From positions 1,302,001 to 1,366,000 of the forward strand of contig NC_014844.1 in NCBI RefSeq assembly GCF_000176915.2: a stretch of 64,000 nt of DNA, written 5' to 3'. The notes below the pieces were generated by a model. The model was not told the origin of the DNA. It saw nothing but the letters and a program-made list of their open reading frames with translations, and searched no databases. Source of the stretch: Pseudodesulfovibrio aespoeensis Aspo-2 (GTDB lineage Bacteria; Desulfobacterota; Desulfovibrionia; Desulfovibrionales; Desulfovibrionaceae). Position 1 is the first letter of the stretch; each line of letters starts with the position of its first letter. Below are positions 44,464 through 52,898 of this stretch, piece by piece. Both the position numbers and the translations under genes were made by a program.

Positions 44464-44922
44464 ATGGAAAAGAGAAAGATCAATGTCAAGATGAGTCTGT
44501 CGTATCCCGAGGTGGTCGCCTACCTGGAAGATCTGCTCAAAAGCTTCAAGTCCCGCAAGATCGTTGTGCAAACGGGCGAGGATCATCTCGTCATGACTCC
44601 CCCGGAGCAGGTCGGCGTCAAGGTCGAGGCCAAGATCAAGAAGGATCGGCAGAGCATCGGCTTTGAGCTGTCCTGGGTCCAGTGCGAAACCGGCTGCCTC
44701 TCCATCAGCGACAGGGAGCCGGAACCTGCGGCGGCCCGGATCGAGCTGAAACCCGTGGCCATGAAGCCGGAGCAAGGCACAGGTGTCGAGGTTGCCGAGA
44801 AGGTCGTGAAAATCAAGAAGGAAGAGAACAAGCACGGGAAGAAAGACGCGAAAGAGGAGAAGAAGGATTCGTCCGGCAAGGGCAAGACTCTGAAAGCGCA
44901 TGCAACTGAGCCGCGCGGCTGA
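44464..44922 (+). CDS. amphi-Trp domain protein 2 with Lys/Glu-rich tail
   Basis: 152 aa. Residues 1-75 are an amphi-Trp domain (LSYPEVVAYLEDLLKSFKSRKIVVQ, then GFELSWVQCE with the Trp). The rest has CLSISDREPEPAAARIELKP and a strongly charged, probably disordered tail with KKEEN, KHGKKDAKEEKK and KGKT. Similar tails bind nucleic acids or anionic polymers, but no role is known. AGAGGAGG is just upstream. Confidence 0.78.
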   Translation: MEKRKINVKMSLSYPEVVAYLEDLLKSFKSRKIVVQTGEDHLVMTPPEQVGVKVEAKIKKDRQSIGFELSWVQCETGCLSISDREPEPAAARIELKPVAMKPEQGTGVEVAEKVVKIKKEENKHGKKDAKEEKKDSSGKGKTLKAHATEPRG

Positions 44923-44950
44923 TCGCGGCAATCCACACATGGAGAGGACA

Positions 44951-45130
44951 ATGACTGACAGTTGCTACAAGTCCTTTGAGTGGAACGAGCTGATCGATCT
45001 CTTCCGCATCCCTGAGCCCCAGACGGTCAACGAGGAGGAGCGGATGAAAATCATGGATAAAATAAACAGCCTTGCCGACAGGTTCGGTCGGGAATACGTG
45101 ATCAGGAAAATCGCGCTCCATGCCGGGTAG
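44951..45130 (+). CDS. Small protein of unknown function in the GAK cassette
   Basis: 59 aa, acidic and helical (MTDSCYKSFEWNELIDLF at the start, MKIMDKINSLADRFGREYV in the second half). GGAGAGGACA directly upstream of ATG supports real translation. It sits between the second amphi-Trp gene and the ParA gene. I do not recognise a family. Confidence 0.6.
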   Translation: MTDSCYKSFEWNELIDLFRIPEPQTVNEEERMKIMDKINSLADRFGREYVIRKIALHAG

Positions 45131-45183
45131 GCAGCATGCCCGCTAGGCTGCATGCGCAAACACCATCAGTATTCGGGAGTTGT

Positions 45184-45939
45184 ATGCGAACCCTTGCAGT
45201 GCTCAATCAGAAAGGCGGTGTGGGCAAGACCACGACCGCGGTCAACCTGGGGGCAGGGCTTGCCCGGCAGGGCCGGAAGGTTCTGCTGCTCGATCTCGAC
45301 CCCCAGGCGCACCTGACCTACTCGCTGGGCGTCATGGCCCACGAACTGCCGCGCACCATGGGGGCGGTGCTCATGCAGGAGTGCCGCCTTGGCGATGTGG
45401 TCCGCCGCGTCGCAGGCATGGATGTGGTCCCGGCCTCGGTCGCCCTGGCCGGGACCGAGGTCGATCTGGCCGGGGTGGACAACCGCGAGAACCGTCTCCG
45501 GATGGCCCTGGCGGACGTTGACGGGTACGATTTTGTCGTGGCCGACTGCCCCCCCAACCTCGGCCTGCTGACCCTCAACGCCATGACCGCCTGCGACGAG
45601 CTGCTGGTCCCTGTCCAGCCGGAGTTCCTGGCCCTGCAAAGCCTGGGCAAGCTCATGGAGACCGTGGCCGCCATCCAGGGGGGCTGGAATCCCGATCTCA
45701 GGGTGACGGGCATTCTGCTGACGCGCTACCAGCGGCAGAAAAAGCTCAACCGGGAGACGCGCCAGAGGATTCAGAAGCATTTCGGCGACACCCTGCTTAC
45801 CACCGTCATTCGCGACAACATCTCCCTGGCTGAGGCTCCGAGCTTCGGGCAGGATATCTTCACCTACAAACCGGGCAGCAACGGAGCCGCGGATTATCGC
45901 AGCCTGGCTCTGGAACTGCTCCGCCGAGGTGCTCCATGA
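45184..45939 (+). CDS. ParA/Soj-type ATPase of the GAK cassette
   Basis: 251 aa deviant-Walker ATPase: NQKGGVGKTTTAVNL (residues 8-22), DLDPQAHLTYSLG, DCPPNLGLLTLNAM. ATG 45184 with GGGAG upstream. Lone ParA proteins outside chromosomal parAB often space or position cytoplasmic cargo. It overlaps the third amphi-Trp gene by four bases, so that protein is its likely partner in place of ParB. No parS-like site was seen. Confidence 0.88.
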   Translation: MRTLAVLNQKGGVGKTTTAVNLGAGLARQGRKVLLLDLDPQAHLTYSLGVMAHELPRTMGAVLMQECRLGDVVRRVAGMDVVPASVALAGTEVDLAGVDNRENRLRMALADVDGYDFVVADCPPNLGLLTLNAMTACDELLVPVQPEFLALQSLGKLMETVAAIQGGWNPDLRVTGILLTRYQRQKKLNRETRQRIQKHFGDTLLTTVIRDNISLAEAPSFGQDIFTYKPGSNGAADYRSLALELLRRGAP

Positions 45940-46379
45940 GCAACGACACACGACTCGGCGTCGACCCGCTGAACTGGATGGCCCCTGGCGGCCCCTCCGC
46001 GCAGCATGTCGCCGCCGTCCAAAACGACACAACGCCGACAGGCGACACACCCCCGGCTTCCCCGATGCCCAGGGGCGGCGTGTTCCTGTCCGCCGAGACA
46101 CCTTTGAAGGAGAACCCCATGAGCAAGGACAAGGTCAAGATCAAACAGACGCTGGACACGGCCCAGGTGGTGGCCCACCTCGAAGACCTGGCCGATTCGC
46201 TCAAGTCGGGCATTGTCCGCGTTGACGATGGCACCAACAGCGTGGTCCTGTGCGCTGGCGACATCATGAACTTTGAAATGAAGATAGGCCGCAAGAAGGA
46301 TCGTGCCAGATGCTCCATCGAACTGGAGTGGGACGACGACGGCTCCAAGCTGGAATCATTCAAGATATCTGATAAATAG
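45936..46379 (+). CDS. amphi-Trp domain protein 3 with ParA-linked N-terminal extension
   Basis: 147 aa. Residues 1-61 are a Pro/Thr-rich extension beginning with a LGVDPLNWM motif; residues 62-147 are an amphi-Trp domain (TLDTAQVVAHLEDLADSLKSG, CSIELEWDDDG). The first ATG overlaps the ParA stop (ATGA). A second in-frame ATG at 46119, exactly at the domain start, has GAAGGAG in good position, so long and short forms are possible. The extension could be the ParA-contacting part. This ends the cassette; a strong terminator follows. Confidence 0.75.
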   Translation: MSNDTRLGVDPLNWMAPGGPSAQHVAAVQNDTTPTGDTPPASPMPRGGVFLSAETPLKENPMSKDKVKIKQTLDTAQVVAHLEDLADSLKSGIVRVDDGTNSVVLCAGDIMNFEMKIGRKKDRARCSIELEWDDDGSKLESFKISDK

Positions 46380-46473
46380 GAAGCCAAGGGCGCAGGTCTT
46401 GGTGGCTGATTCAGGAGGGAAGACTTGTGGAAGAGCCTTCTCTCTGGCTGCCGGAAACGTTTCCATCAAGTGG

Positions 46474-46508
46474 AAAGCGGCCAGCATCGGGGGGATGCTG
46501 GCCGCTTT
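46474..46508. terminator. Strong bidirectional terminator
   Basis: 15-base perfect stem AAAGCGGCCAGCATC with its complement and a five-base G-rich loop, between the convergent GAK cassette and the molybdoenzyme gene. The A and T ends give U-tracts in both directions. Confidence 0.85.
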
Positions 46509-46532
46509 CGCATTGGGGTGTGGTTGGAGAGT

Positions 46533-48623
46533 CTAGGCCCTGGCGACCTGGACGAAGTGCTCCTGCATGGAGACGGCACCGCCGGACTTGTCGTAGCGCT
46601 TGATGCCCTTGGGCATGAGCAGGTTGTCAGCCGCGCCCTTGCCCAGTGCGCGGGATTCGCATGGCAGGGTGTGGCCGAAACCATGAATCATGAACACCGC
46701 CTCCGGGTGGATGAAATCCGTGACAAAGGCGCGGATTTTTGAGGAATACCCGTTGTTGCTCACGGTGACGTAGTCGTCGGTGGCGATGCCGAGCGCTTTG
46801 GCCCTGTCGGTGTGTATCCACAGGGTGTTTTCGGACATGCGCTCGAAGAGCAGGGCGTTGTTGACCGTGTGGCCCTGGGTATGCAGGGCGCAGCGGCCAA
46901 AGGTGATGCGGAACTTGTCCGCAGGAGGCCTCTGGGGCGAGACATAGGGCTTGAGCGAGGGCATGCCATCGGCTTCGAGCTTTGCGTCGATGATCTGGAT
47001 CTTGCCCGAGGGGGTCTTGAAGATGCCCTCTTTGACGGGCTTGAACAGCGGCTCCTTGGTCAGGGAGACCATGCCTGTCTTGGCGAAGTCCTCGATGGTT
47101 ACCCCGGTGCCTTCGAGCTGGAAGTTCCAGATGTCCTCTATCTTGTCGTAGTCGAGCTCCTTGAGGCCCATGCGCTTGCCAAGGCCCGCATAGATTTCCC
47201 AGATGGCCTTGGTGTCGTAGACCGGCTCAATGGCGCGGTTGCGGATGATGAAGCCCGGCTTGGCGCCGTTCTTGGTCATGATGGTGTCGTCGCGCTCAAG
47301 GTAGGGCGAGATGGGCAGCACCACGTCGGCCTGCCAGGCGGTGTCGGACCAGGAGAAGGTCACGGCCACCAGCAGGTCGAGGTTGTCCCACATGGCCTTG
47401 ACGTCGTCCTTGTCCGGGAAGGCCATGAGCGGGTCGTGGCGGTGGGCGATGTATGCCTTGATGGGGTAGGGTTTGCCGGTGACGATGGCGTCATAGGCGA
47501 GGTTGACCAGGCCCGGGCCGGCGTCGTAGTGCTTGCGGCCTTCCATCCAGCCCACGCCGTCCACGCGCTTGGCTTCGGGCTTGGGGTAGATCTCCATGAA
47601 GCTCTTCACATCCTTGGCTCCCACATCGCCGGGCTTGACCATGATCGGCAGGCCGCCCTTGGCCCCGATGCTGCCGAGCAGGGCGTTGATGATGTAGATG
47701 GTGCGCGACATGTAAAAGGAGTCGTCATAGCGGGCGGTCATCCAGCCGGGGTGCCAGAGCACGGAAGGGGCGGCCTCGGAGAGCTGGCGGGCCAGATCGC
47801 GGATGGCTTCCGCCGACACGCCGGTTTCGACTCCGGCCCATTCCGGGGTGTACTCGGCCACGAAGCTCTTGAGCACCTCGAAATCGTTGAACCAGTCGGC
47901 CACGAACTGCTTGTCGTAGAGTTCCTCGGTGATGAGGGTGTTGATGACAGCCAGGTTGAAGGCGTAGTCGGTGCCGGGGCGGATGAGGTAGAAGTTGTCC
48001 GCCTTGGTGGCCGGGACATTGGCCCGGATGTCGATGACCGAAAGCTTGCAGCCGTTTTCCATGGCGCCCAGCAGGTTGTTCACCTCGGCCACGTTGATGG
48101 CTTCGAAGATGTTGCGCTGTTGCAGGATGACATGCTTGGCGTTCTTGAGGTCGTAGGCCATGCCCTTGCGGCCAAATCCGAAGACGGAGAGGGCGGCGTT
48201 CTGCACGTTGCGTGCGCAGGCCGAGTCATGGTTGTTGTAGTTGGGCGTACCAATGCCGCGCAGGAAGGCGCGGTAAAAGTCGCGGAACGGGCCGCCCCGG
48301 TCTGAGAACAGGACCGATTCCTTGCCGTACTGGGCCTGGATGGCCTTGAGCTTGTCGGTCACATAGTCCAGGGCTTCGTCCCAGGATGCCTTGCGCCATT
48401 TGCCCTCGCCGCGTTCGCCCACACGGATCATGGGATGCTGGGGGCGCTCCTCGTCGTAGGTCAGGGCGGTCCCTGCCGCGCCGCGCGGACACAAGGAACC
48501 CAAGATGCCCGCTGCGTGCGGGTTGCCCTGGATGTACTCGGCCTTGCCGTCAACCACCTCGACCTGGATGGGACAGCGCACCGTGCACATGCCACAGACG
48601 CTATACACATATTCTTTGCTCAT
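46533..48623 (-). CDS. Molybdopterin oxidoreductase, thiosulfate/polysulfide reductase (PhsA/PsrA)-like
   Basis: 696 aa. Cys10, Cys13, Cys17 and Cys45 bind the N-terminal [4Fe-4S] cluster. Cys136 in NHDSACARN is the probable molybdenum ligand, the Cys form used by Phs, Psr and Nar-type enzymes of this branch. PFRDFYRAFLRG precedes it. No twin-arginine leader is present, whereas PhsA and PsrA are exported, so this may be a cytoplasmic enzyme or depend on a partner for export. The four-cluster ferredoxin at 48904 is divergent and is its likely electron partner. No membrane quinol subunit is adjacent. Confidence 0.85.
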   Translation of the reverse strand: MSKEYVYSVCGMCTVRCPIQVEVVDGKAEYIQGNPHAAGILGSLCPRGAAGTALTYDEERPQHPMIRVGERGEGKWRKASWDEALDYVTDKLKAIQAQYGKESVLFSDRGGPFRDFYRAFLRGIGTPNYNNHDSACARNVQNAALSVFGFGRKGMAYDLKNAKHVILQQRNIFEAINVAEVNNLLGAMENGCKLSVIDIRANVPATKADNFYLIRPGTDYAFNLAVINTLITEELYDKQFVADWFNDFEVLKSFVAEYTPEWAGVETGVSAEAIRDLARQLSEAAPSVLWHPGWMTARYDDSFYMSRTIYIINALLGSIGAKGGLPIMVKPGDVGAKDVKSFMEIYPKPEAKRVDGVGWMEGRKHYDAGPGLVNLAYDAIVTGKPYPIKAYIAHRHDPLMAFPDKDDVKAMWDNLDLLVAVTFSWSDTAWQADVVLPISPYLERDDTIMTKNGAKPGFIIRNRAIEPVYDTKAIWEIYAGLGKRMGLKELDYDKIEDIWNFQLEGTGVTIEDFAKTGMVSLTKEPLFKPVKEGIFKTPSGKIQIIDAKLEADGMPSLKPYVSPQRPPADKFRITFGRCALHTQGHTVNNALLFERMSENTLWIHTDRAKALGIATDDYVTVSNNGYSSKIRAFVTDFIHPEAVFMIHGFGHTLPCESRALGKGAADNLLMPKGIKRYDKSGGAVSMQEHFVQVARA

Positions 48624-48903
48624 ATACTCCTCCTGAAGGCACGGGAATGAAACGATGACTCTTGGAACCCTACAACCGCACGACGGACGCTAGCAATGTC
48701 TTATGACAAACAGCAACACTCTACCCGCATGTGAAGCATATCACAATCAACAGCCCAAAAAAATAATACCGAGGGAGTCTGAAAAGCGTTTAATTGAGAA
48801 AATAATCACAACCACTGGTCCCGTTGACCAGGGTTGATTTTTGGACCTAAAGGGTGTCTATCATAAAATTTGCGCGGATAAACGCTGATTCAGAGGTGAG
48901 GAA
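48624..48903. promoter_or_regulatory. Divergent promoter region of the phs-like genes
   Basis: AT-rich relative to its surroundings. It holds an inverted repeat TGGTC-CCGTT-GACCA near 48816-48830, and plus-strand TTGATT (48834-48839) with TATCAT (48859-48864) at 19-base spacing as a possible promoter for the ferredoxin gene. No clear regulator site is recognised. Confidence 0.4.
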
Positions 48904-49353
48904 ATGGCAATTTACAGGATCAAGTTCGACAAGAAGAGGTGCATCGCCTGTGATGCCTGTCTGATTCACTGCAAGGTGAAAAACAAGGTTCCGACTGGGC
49001 TGAGTCTGAACAGGCTGATAGCCGAGGGACCTGTTGCCGACAAGGACGGCAAGCCCACGGCCAAGCTCAAGTACCAGCCGTGCATGCACTGTAAGAAGCC
49101 GGAGTGTGTGCCGGCCTGTCCCACCGGGGCCATGTACCAGCGCGAGGACGGCCTCGTGCTCGTCAACATGGACCTGTGCGACGGCTGCCAGTCATGCATT
49201 GCCGCCTGCCCGTGGGACGTGCCTGTCTTCAATGCGCTGACTGGCAAGATCATGAAGTGTGATTACTGCGTGGACCGGGTGGATGCCGGGGGCACACCCG
49301 CCTGCGTTACTGGCTGCACCGCCTCTGCCCTGAGTTTTGTGCGGCCTGAATAG
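48904..49353 (+). CDS. Four-cluster 4Fe-4S ferredoxin subunit (PhsB/DmsB-like)
   Basis: 149 aa with four cysteine groups: CIACDACLIHC, CMHCKKPECVPACP, CDGCQSCIAACP, and CDYC followed by CVTGCT. This is the electron-transfer subunit pattern of DMSO-reductase-family complexes. No signal peptide, in line with its catalytic partner. GAGGTGAGG before ATG. It is divergent from the molybdoenzyme and 75 bases ahead of the TauE gene. Confidence 0.9.
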   Translation: MAIYRIKFDKKRCIACDACLIHCKVKNKVPTGLSLNRLIAEGPVADKDGKPTAKLKYQPCMHCKKPECVPACPTGAMYQREDGLVLVNMDLCDGCQSCIAACPWDVPVFNALTGKIMKCDYCVDRVDAGGTPACVTGCTASALSFVRPE

Positions 49354-49427
49354 GCAATGTTCAAACCCTGTTGTCGGGTGACCGCAGGGTGATTTTTCGG
49401 GGTTCAACACATTCTAGGAGGTTAACC

Positions 49428-50552
49428 GTGTTACGTTCCAACAAAGTTCTCTTGTTGCTGGCCGTGCTGGCCGTCTGCTTCATGGTCCAGCCCGCCTGGG
49501 CCGACGCCCTGGCCGATGCCATTGCCGAGGCCAATCCCCAGGGTGAGCCCGGCTATCTGGGCATTCCAGGCGGCCCGCAGATCAACCTCATCGTCGCCCT
49601 GCTCTGGGCGGTCTGGGTAGGCTGGATTTTCTCCACCGTCGGCGCGTTCGGCGGAATCATGGCCGGTGTCGGCCACATCACTGTCTTTGGCCTGGGCGAC
49701 TACGCCAGCTCCTTTGGCAAGGGTGCCAAGCTCAACAATCTGATCACCGACTCCATCCGCGTGTCCAACCAGTGGATGGTCGGTTGCTCGGCGGCCCTGT
49801 CCTCCTTCAACTACTGGAAGGCTGGCCGTCTGGTGCTCCCCCTGGCCATTGCCCTGGGCATCGGCTCCATCGCCGGTTCCTGGCTGGTGCCCTGGCTCAC
49901 CGCTGGCAAGATCAGCCTGAAGGCGTACCTCGGCTACTTCGGTCTCTTCGTCCTGTTCCTGGGCTGCTACCTCTTCTATGAAACGACCCCCAAGGGACAG
50001 GCCGGCAAGCAGGCCGCCAAGAAGGCTGCCGACGCCTTCCAGAAGTCCGTCAAGGAGCAGAAGTCCGGCACCACCGTGGACATGGCCGAAATGGGCGTCA
50101 AGGTGCAGAAGTTCACCCCCACCATGTGCGAGTTCACCTTCTTCGGCGTCGAGTTCAAGTTCAACCCCCTGATTCCGGTGGTCGGCGGCTTCTTCATTGC
50201 GGCCATGGCCTCCTTCCTGGGCGTTGGCGGCGGCTTCCTGCTGGTGCCGTTCCTGACCTCCGTGGCAGGCCTGCCCATGTACCTGGTGGCCGGCACCTCG
50301 GCCCTGGCCGTGTTCGTGGGCATGATCAACTCCATCGCCTCCTACATGTTCCTGGGCAACATCACCATCGAGTGGAGCCTGATCGGCGTGGAACTGGTCG
50401 GTATCGTCATCGGTTCCATCATCGGCCCCAAGACCTCCAAGTACATCCCGGACATCTGGCTCAAGCGCCTCTTCATCCTCTTGGCTCTCTACGTGGGTAT
50501 CCGCTACGCCACCAAGGGCTTCCTGGGCTACAGCATCGTGCCCCCCTTCTAG
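49428..50552 (+). CDS. TauE/SafE family exporter with signal peptide
   Basis: 374 aa. GTG at 49428 with TAGGAGG upstream. A cleavable signal (residues 1-25, ending PAWA) is followed by a TauE/SafE permease: STVGAFGGIMAGVGH near residue 74 and its repeat ASFLGVGGGFLLVPFL near residue 265, with about eight transmembrane segments and a hydrophilic loop rich in Lys and Ala between them. TauE proteins export sulfite or sulfoacetate-type anions. Next to a thiosulfate-reductase-like pair, sulfite export is a fair guess. Confidence 0.85.
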   Translation: MLRSNKVLLLLAVLAVCFMVQPAWADALADAIAEANPQGEPGYLGIPGGPQINLIVALLWAVWVGWIFSTVGAFGGIMAGVGHITVFGLGDYASSFGKGAKLNNLITDSIRVSNQWMVGCSAALSSFNYWKAGRLVLPLAIALGIGSIAGSWLVPWLTAGKISLKAYLGYFGLFVLFLGCYLFYETTPKGQAGKQAAKKAADAFQKSVKEQKSGTTVDMAEMGVKVQKFTPTMCEFTFFGVEFKFNPLIPVVGGFFIAAMASFLGVGGGFLLVPFLTSVAGLPMYLVAGTSALAVFVGMINSIASYMFLGNITIEWSLIGVELVGIVIGSIIGPKTSKYIPDIWLKRLFILLALYVGIRYATKGFLGYSIVPPF

Positions 50553-50580
50553 GTCGCAGTTCGATTGGCCTGATGAAAAC

Positions 50581-50607
50581 GGAGGCCGCCCCAAGCGGGC
50601 GGCCTCC
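50581..50607. terminator. GC-rich hairpin between the exporter and the membrane protein
   Basis: 11-base perfect stem GGAGGCCGCCC with its complement and a five-base loop. Plus-strand T-run is lacking (ACAAAAAG follows), so it may only lower read-through, with the small membrane protein gene 20 bases on. Confidence 0.5.
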
Positions 50608-50627
50608 ACAAAAAGACAGGAAAGACC

Positions 50628-51239
50628 ATGACCGGCACCGCCGTTTACCAGTTTCTCGATCCGTGGCTCATCTGGACCTTTCGCCTGGGCGACAATCCCC
50701 ATGTCGGATTCGCCATTGGCCTCTTCTGGCTCTGCCTTTTGACCACCGTCATCGGCGAGCTGTGCATGGCCGGGGTCTATTTCCTGAACAAGAAGCATTT
50801 CGCGGCCATCAACAAAGACATGGTCAGCCACCATAACCTGTCCCTCAAGGCGTTGGGGGCCAAGGACAAGACCGCGTGGAAGGCGTGCAACTCCATTGCC
50901 AATGACGCGTTCGGCAAGAATTTCTTCTCGCGCATCGCCCTGTTCGCCTCATCCCTGTGGGTGGTGCCGTTCGCCATCGGCTGGCTCTATTTCCGGTTCT
51001 CGTCGGTGGATTTCGCCCTGCCGTATCTGGGGCAGATAGGCGTTTCCTTCATCTTCATCCCGGCCTACATCCTGACGCGCGTGCTCTTCAGCCGGGTCAA
51101 GCCGGTGCTGCCGGTTTTCCGGTCCATCAAGCGCAGGATCAGCGAGAACGAGGGTGGCGAGGTCCTGATGAACTACATGGATCTGGCCGCAGACCCTGAC
51201 AGGCCGCAGGCCGCCAGCCCGGTTCACGGGAACCCGTAA
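50628..51239 (+). CDS. Membrane protein of unknown function
   Basis: 203 aa with about four hydrophobic segments (residues 25-50, 100-125, 130-150 and the N-terminal part), a cytoplasmic Lys/Asn-rich loop (NKKHFAAINKDMVSHHN) and a polar C-terminus. I do not recognise a family with confidence. It follows the TauE exporter and may be an accessory of it. AAAGACAGGAAAG upstream of ATG serves as ribosome site. Confidence 0.7.
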   Translation: MTGTAVYQFLDPWLIWTFRLGDNPHVGFAIGLFWLCLLTTVIGELCMAGVYFLNKKHFAAINKDMVSHHNLSLKALGAKDKTAWKACNSIANDAFGKNFFSRIALFASSLWVVPFAIGWLYFRFSSVDFALPYLGQIGVSFIFIPAYILTRVLFSRVKPVLPVFRSIKRRISENEGGEVLMNYMDLAADPDRPQAASPVHGNP

Positions 51240-51264
51240 GGTGTGCGCGAGCTTCGCTTGAAGG

Positions 51265-51297
51265 GCGGGCGGCCCGGACTCGGGCCGACCCGCTTTT
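51265..51297. terminator. Terminator after the membrane protein gene
   Basis: Stem GCGGGCGGCCCG/CGGGCCGACCCGC with one bulge and a GACT loop, followed by TTTTTCT on the plus strand. It also lies just past the stop of the convergent PH-like gene. Confidence 0.8.
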
Positions 51298-51298
51298 T

Positions 51299-51808
51299 CT
51301 ATTGTTTGAGCTGTTCGACGGACTCGGCGAACTGGTCCAGGTTGGTGGGGCCGAGCAGATAGTCTCTGTCGGCGGTCTGGAGGCACAGGACATCCGGCCT
51401 GTTGGAGACGATGACACCCTCGCGACCGTTACCAAGCTCGACCACACCGGAGCGATACCCGGCGAAGTGCATGAATTTCTTGGCCTTGCGAACGGCATAG
51501 GCGGGATCGTCGAGACGGGCGGCAAAGGTCTTCTCCACCGAGGCCCAGGGGATGACCGCGCTGGCAAAGGGCGGCGCGGCCAGGAGGATGCCCTCCTCGG
51601 CCACGGTGATGGCGGCGCGCCTCGGGTTGACATAGAGCATGTACCAGTAGAGCAGGGCGAGCGGGGCGGCCACGACGATGAGGCAGATGCCTGTCCAGGT
51701 CAGTCCCGACTTGAAGCTCCAGGCCACGGTTGCGGAGACTGCGGCGACGCAGAGGAGCAGGGCGACCGGGACCAGTCTGTTCATGGGTATCTTGTATGTG
51801 GTGTGCAT
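51299..51808 (-). CDS. Membrane protein with PH-like domain
   Basis: 169 aa. Two transmembrane segments (residues about 11-27 and 38-58) are followed by a cytoplasmic beta-rich part with ITVAEEGILLAAPPFASAVIPWASV, as in bacterial PH-domain membrane proteins. ATG 51808 with AAGGAGAA upstream; the upstream open frame is ignored. Divergent from the PhnD-like lipoprotein. Role unknown. Confidence 0.7.
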   Translation of the reverse strand: MHTTYKIPMNRLVPVALLLCVAAVSATVAWSFKSGLTWTGICLIVVAAPLALLYWYMLYVNPRRAAITVAEEGILLAAPPFASAVIPWASVEKTFAARLDDPAYAVRKAKKFMHFAGYRSGVVELGNGREGVIVSNRPDVLCLQTADRDYLLGPTNLDQFAESVEQLKQ

Positions 51809-51969
51809 GCGTGTATTCTCCTTGGGTGCTCGGCGCGGATACGCTGGCCTGGTCATACGGACCAAGCGGACCGTTGCCAAGGGGTAATACGGATTGGACT
51901 GGGGCGCAAATTCTTGTAGAGTGATGGCATGGCGCAGGTCGCAGGCAATAACGAGGCAGGTCAGACACG

Positions 51970-52890
51970 ATGATTTTCAGCACAGCCAGATGTCTCTTTG
52001 CGATGGTCCTGATGGCGACCATGCTCGTCTCTCTTGGCTGTGGCGAAAACGAGTCGGTTGTCGAGGTTGATCTCTCCCGTCGAGAGAAACTCGTGGCTCC
52101 CCAAAGGCAGAAGACGATCACCTACGCCTACCTGCCCCAGTATTCGCGCACCGTGTCCTTCCAGCGCCACCGGGCGTTGCTTGAATATCTGCGCGAGACC
52201 ACGGGGCTGCCCCTGCATCAGGTGTTTCCCGACACCTTTGACGAGCACATCAAGATGGTGCAGCGGGGCGAGATAGACATCTCCTATTCCAACCCCTTCG
52301 TGTACATCCAACTGGCCGAGGTTGGTTCCACCGCCTTTGCCAGGATCATCGAGCCAACCGGCACGCCCGATTTCAGCGGGCAGATCATCTGCCGCAGTGA
52401 CAACCCGACCATCAGGACCATCGAGGATTGCCGGGGCAAGCGGCTCATCGCCGTGGACCCGGGTTCCGCAGGGGGGTTCCTCTTTCCGCTTGGCCTGTTC
52501 TACGATCACGGCATTCGCCTGGGTGACTTTGCCGAGGTGGAGTTTGCCCAGGGCAAGCAGGAAAAGGTCGTTCTGGCAGTCCATGCCGGGGCCTACGACA
52601 TCGGCACCATCCGCAAGGGAACCCTGAATGTGGTGGCCGGAATGATCGACCTGACCGACATCCGCGTTCTGGCCGAGACCAGACCCTACCCCGGCTGGCT
52701 CTACTCGGCGCGCGCGGGATTCGACCCGGCAGCCACGGCTGCCATCGCCCAGGCCATGTTCGCCCTCAACCCGGACAATCCGGAGCACCTCCGCATCCTC
52801 GACGCGGCGGGCATGCGCGGCGTTATCCCGGCTGAAGACGCAGACTATGATCCCGTCAGGGAGCTGACCGAAAAAGTCGGCATCTACTAG
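51970..52890 (+). CDS. PhnD-like phosphate/phosphonate-binding lipoprotein without a permease
   Basis: 306 aa. The signal peptide ends at VSLGC (Cys about residue 24), a lipobox. The rest is the PhnD/TctC-type binding fold: YAYLPQYSRTVSFQRHRALLEYLRETTG and DISYSNPFVYIQLAE, then PGSAGGFLFP at the anion site. No permease or ATPase follows; instead a histidine kinase starts eight bases later. It probably senses an anion and feeds the kinase's periplasmic domain. Paralogue of phnD at 35385, with which it shares only the fold. Confidence 0.87.
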   Translation: MIFSTARCLFAMVLMATMLVSLGCGENESVVEVDLSRREKLVAPQRQKTITYAYLPQYSRTVSFQRHRALLEYLRETTGLPLHQVFPDTFDEHIKMVQRGEIDISYSNPFVYIQLAEVGSTAFARIIEPTGTPDFSGQIICRSDNPTIRTIEDCRGKRLIAVDPGSAGGFLFPLGLFYDHGIRLGDFAEVEFAQGKQEKVVLAVHAGAYDIGTIRKGTLNVVAGMIDLTDIRVLAETRPYPGWLYSARAGFDPAATAAIAQAMFALNPDNPEHLRILDAAGMRGVIPAEDADYDPVRELTEKVGIY

Positions 52891-52898
52891 GCGGCCCA

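Noticed and set aside
50628..51239. Oxa1/YidC-superfamily (DUF106-like) insertase
   Set aside because: A membrane segment followed by a Lys-rich loop is superficially similar, but no conserved motif supports it.
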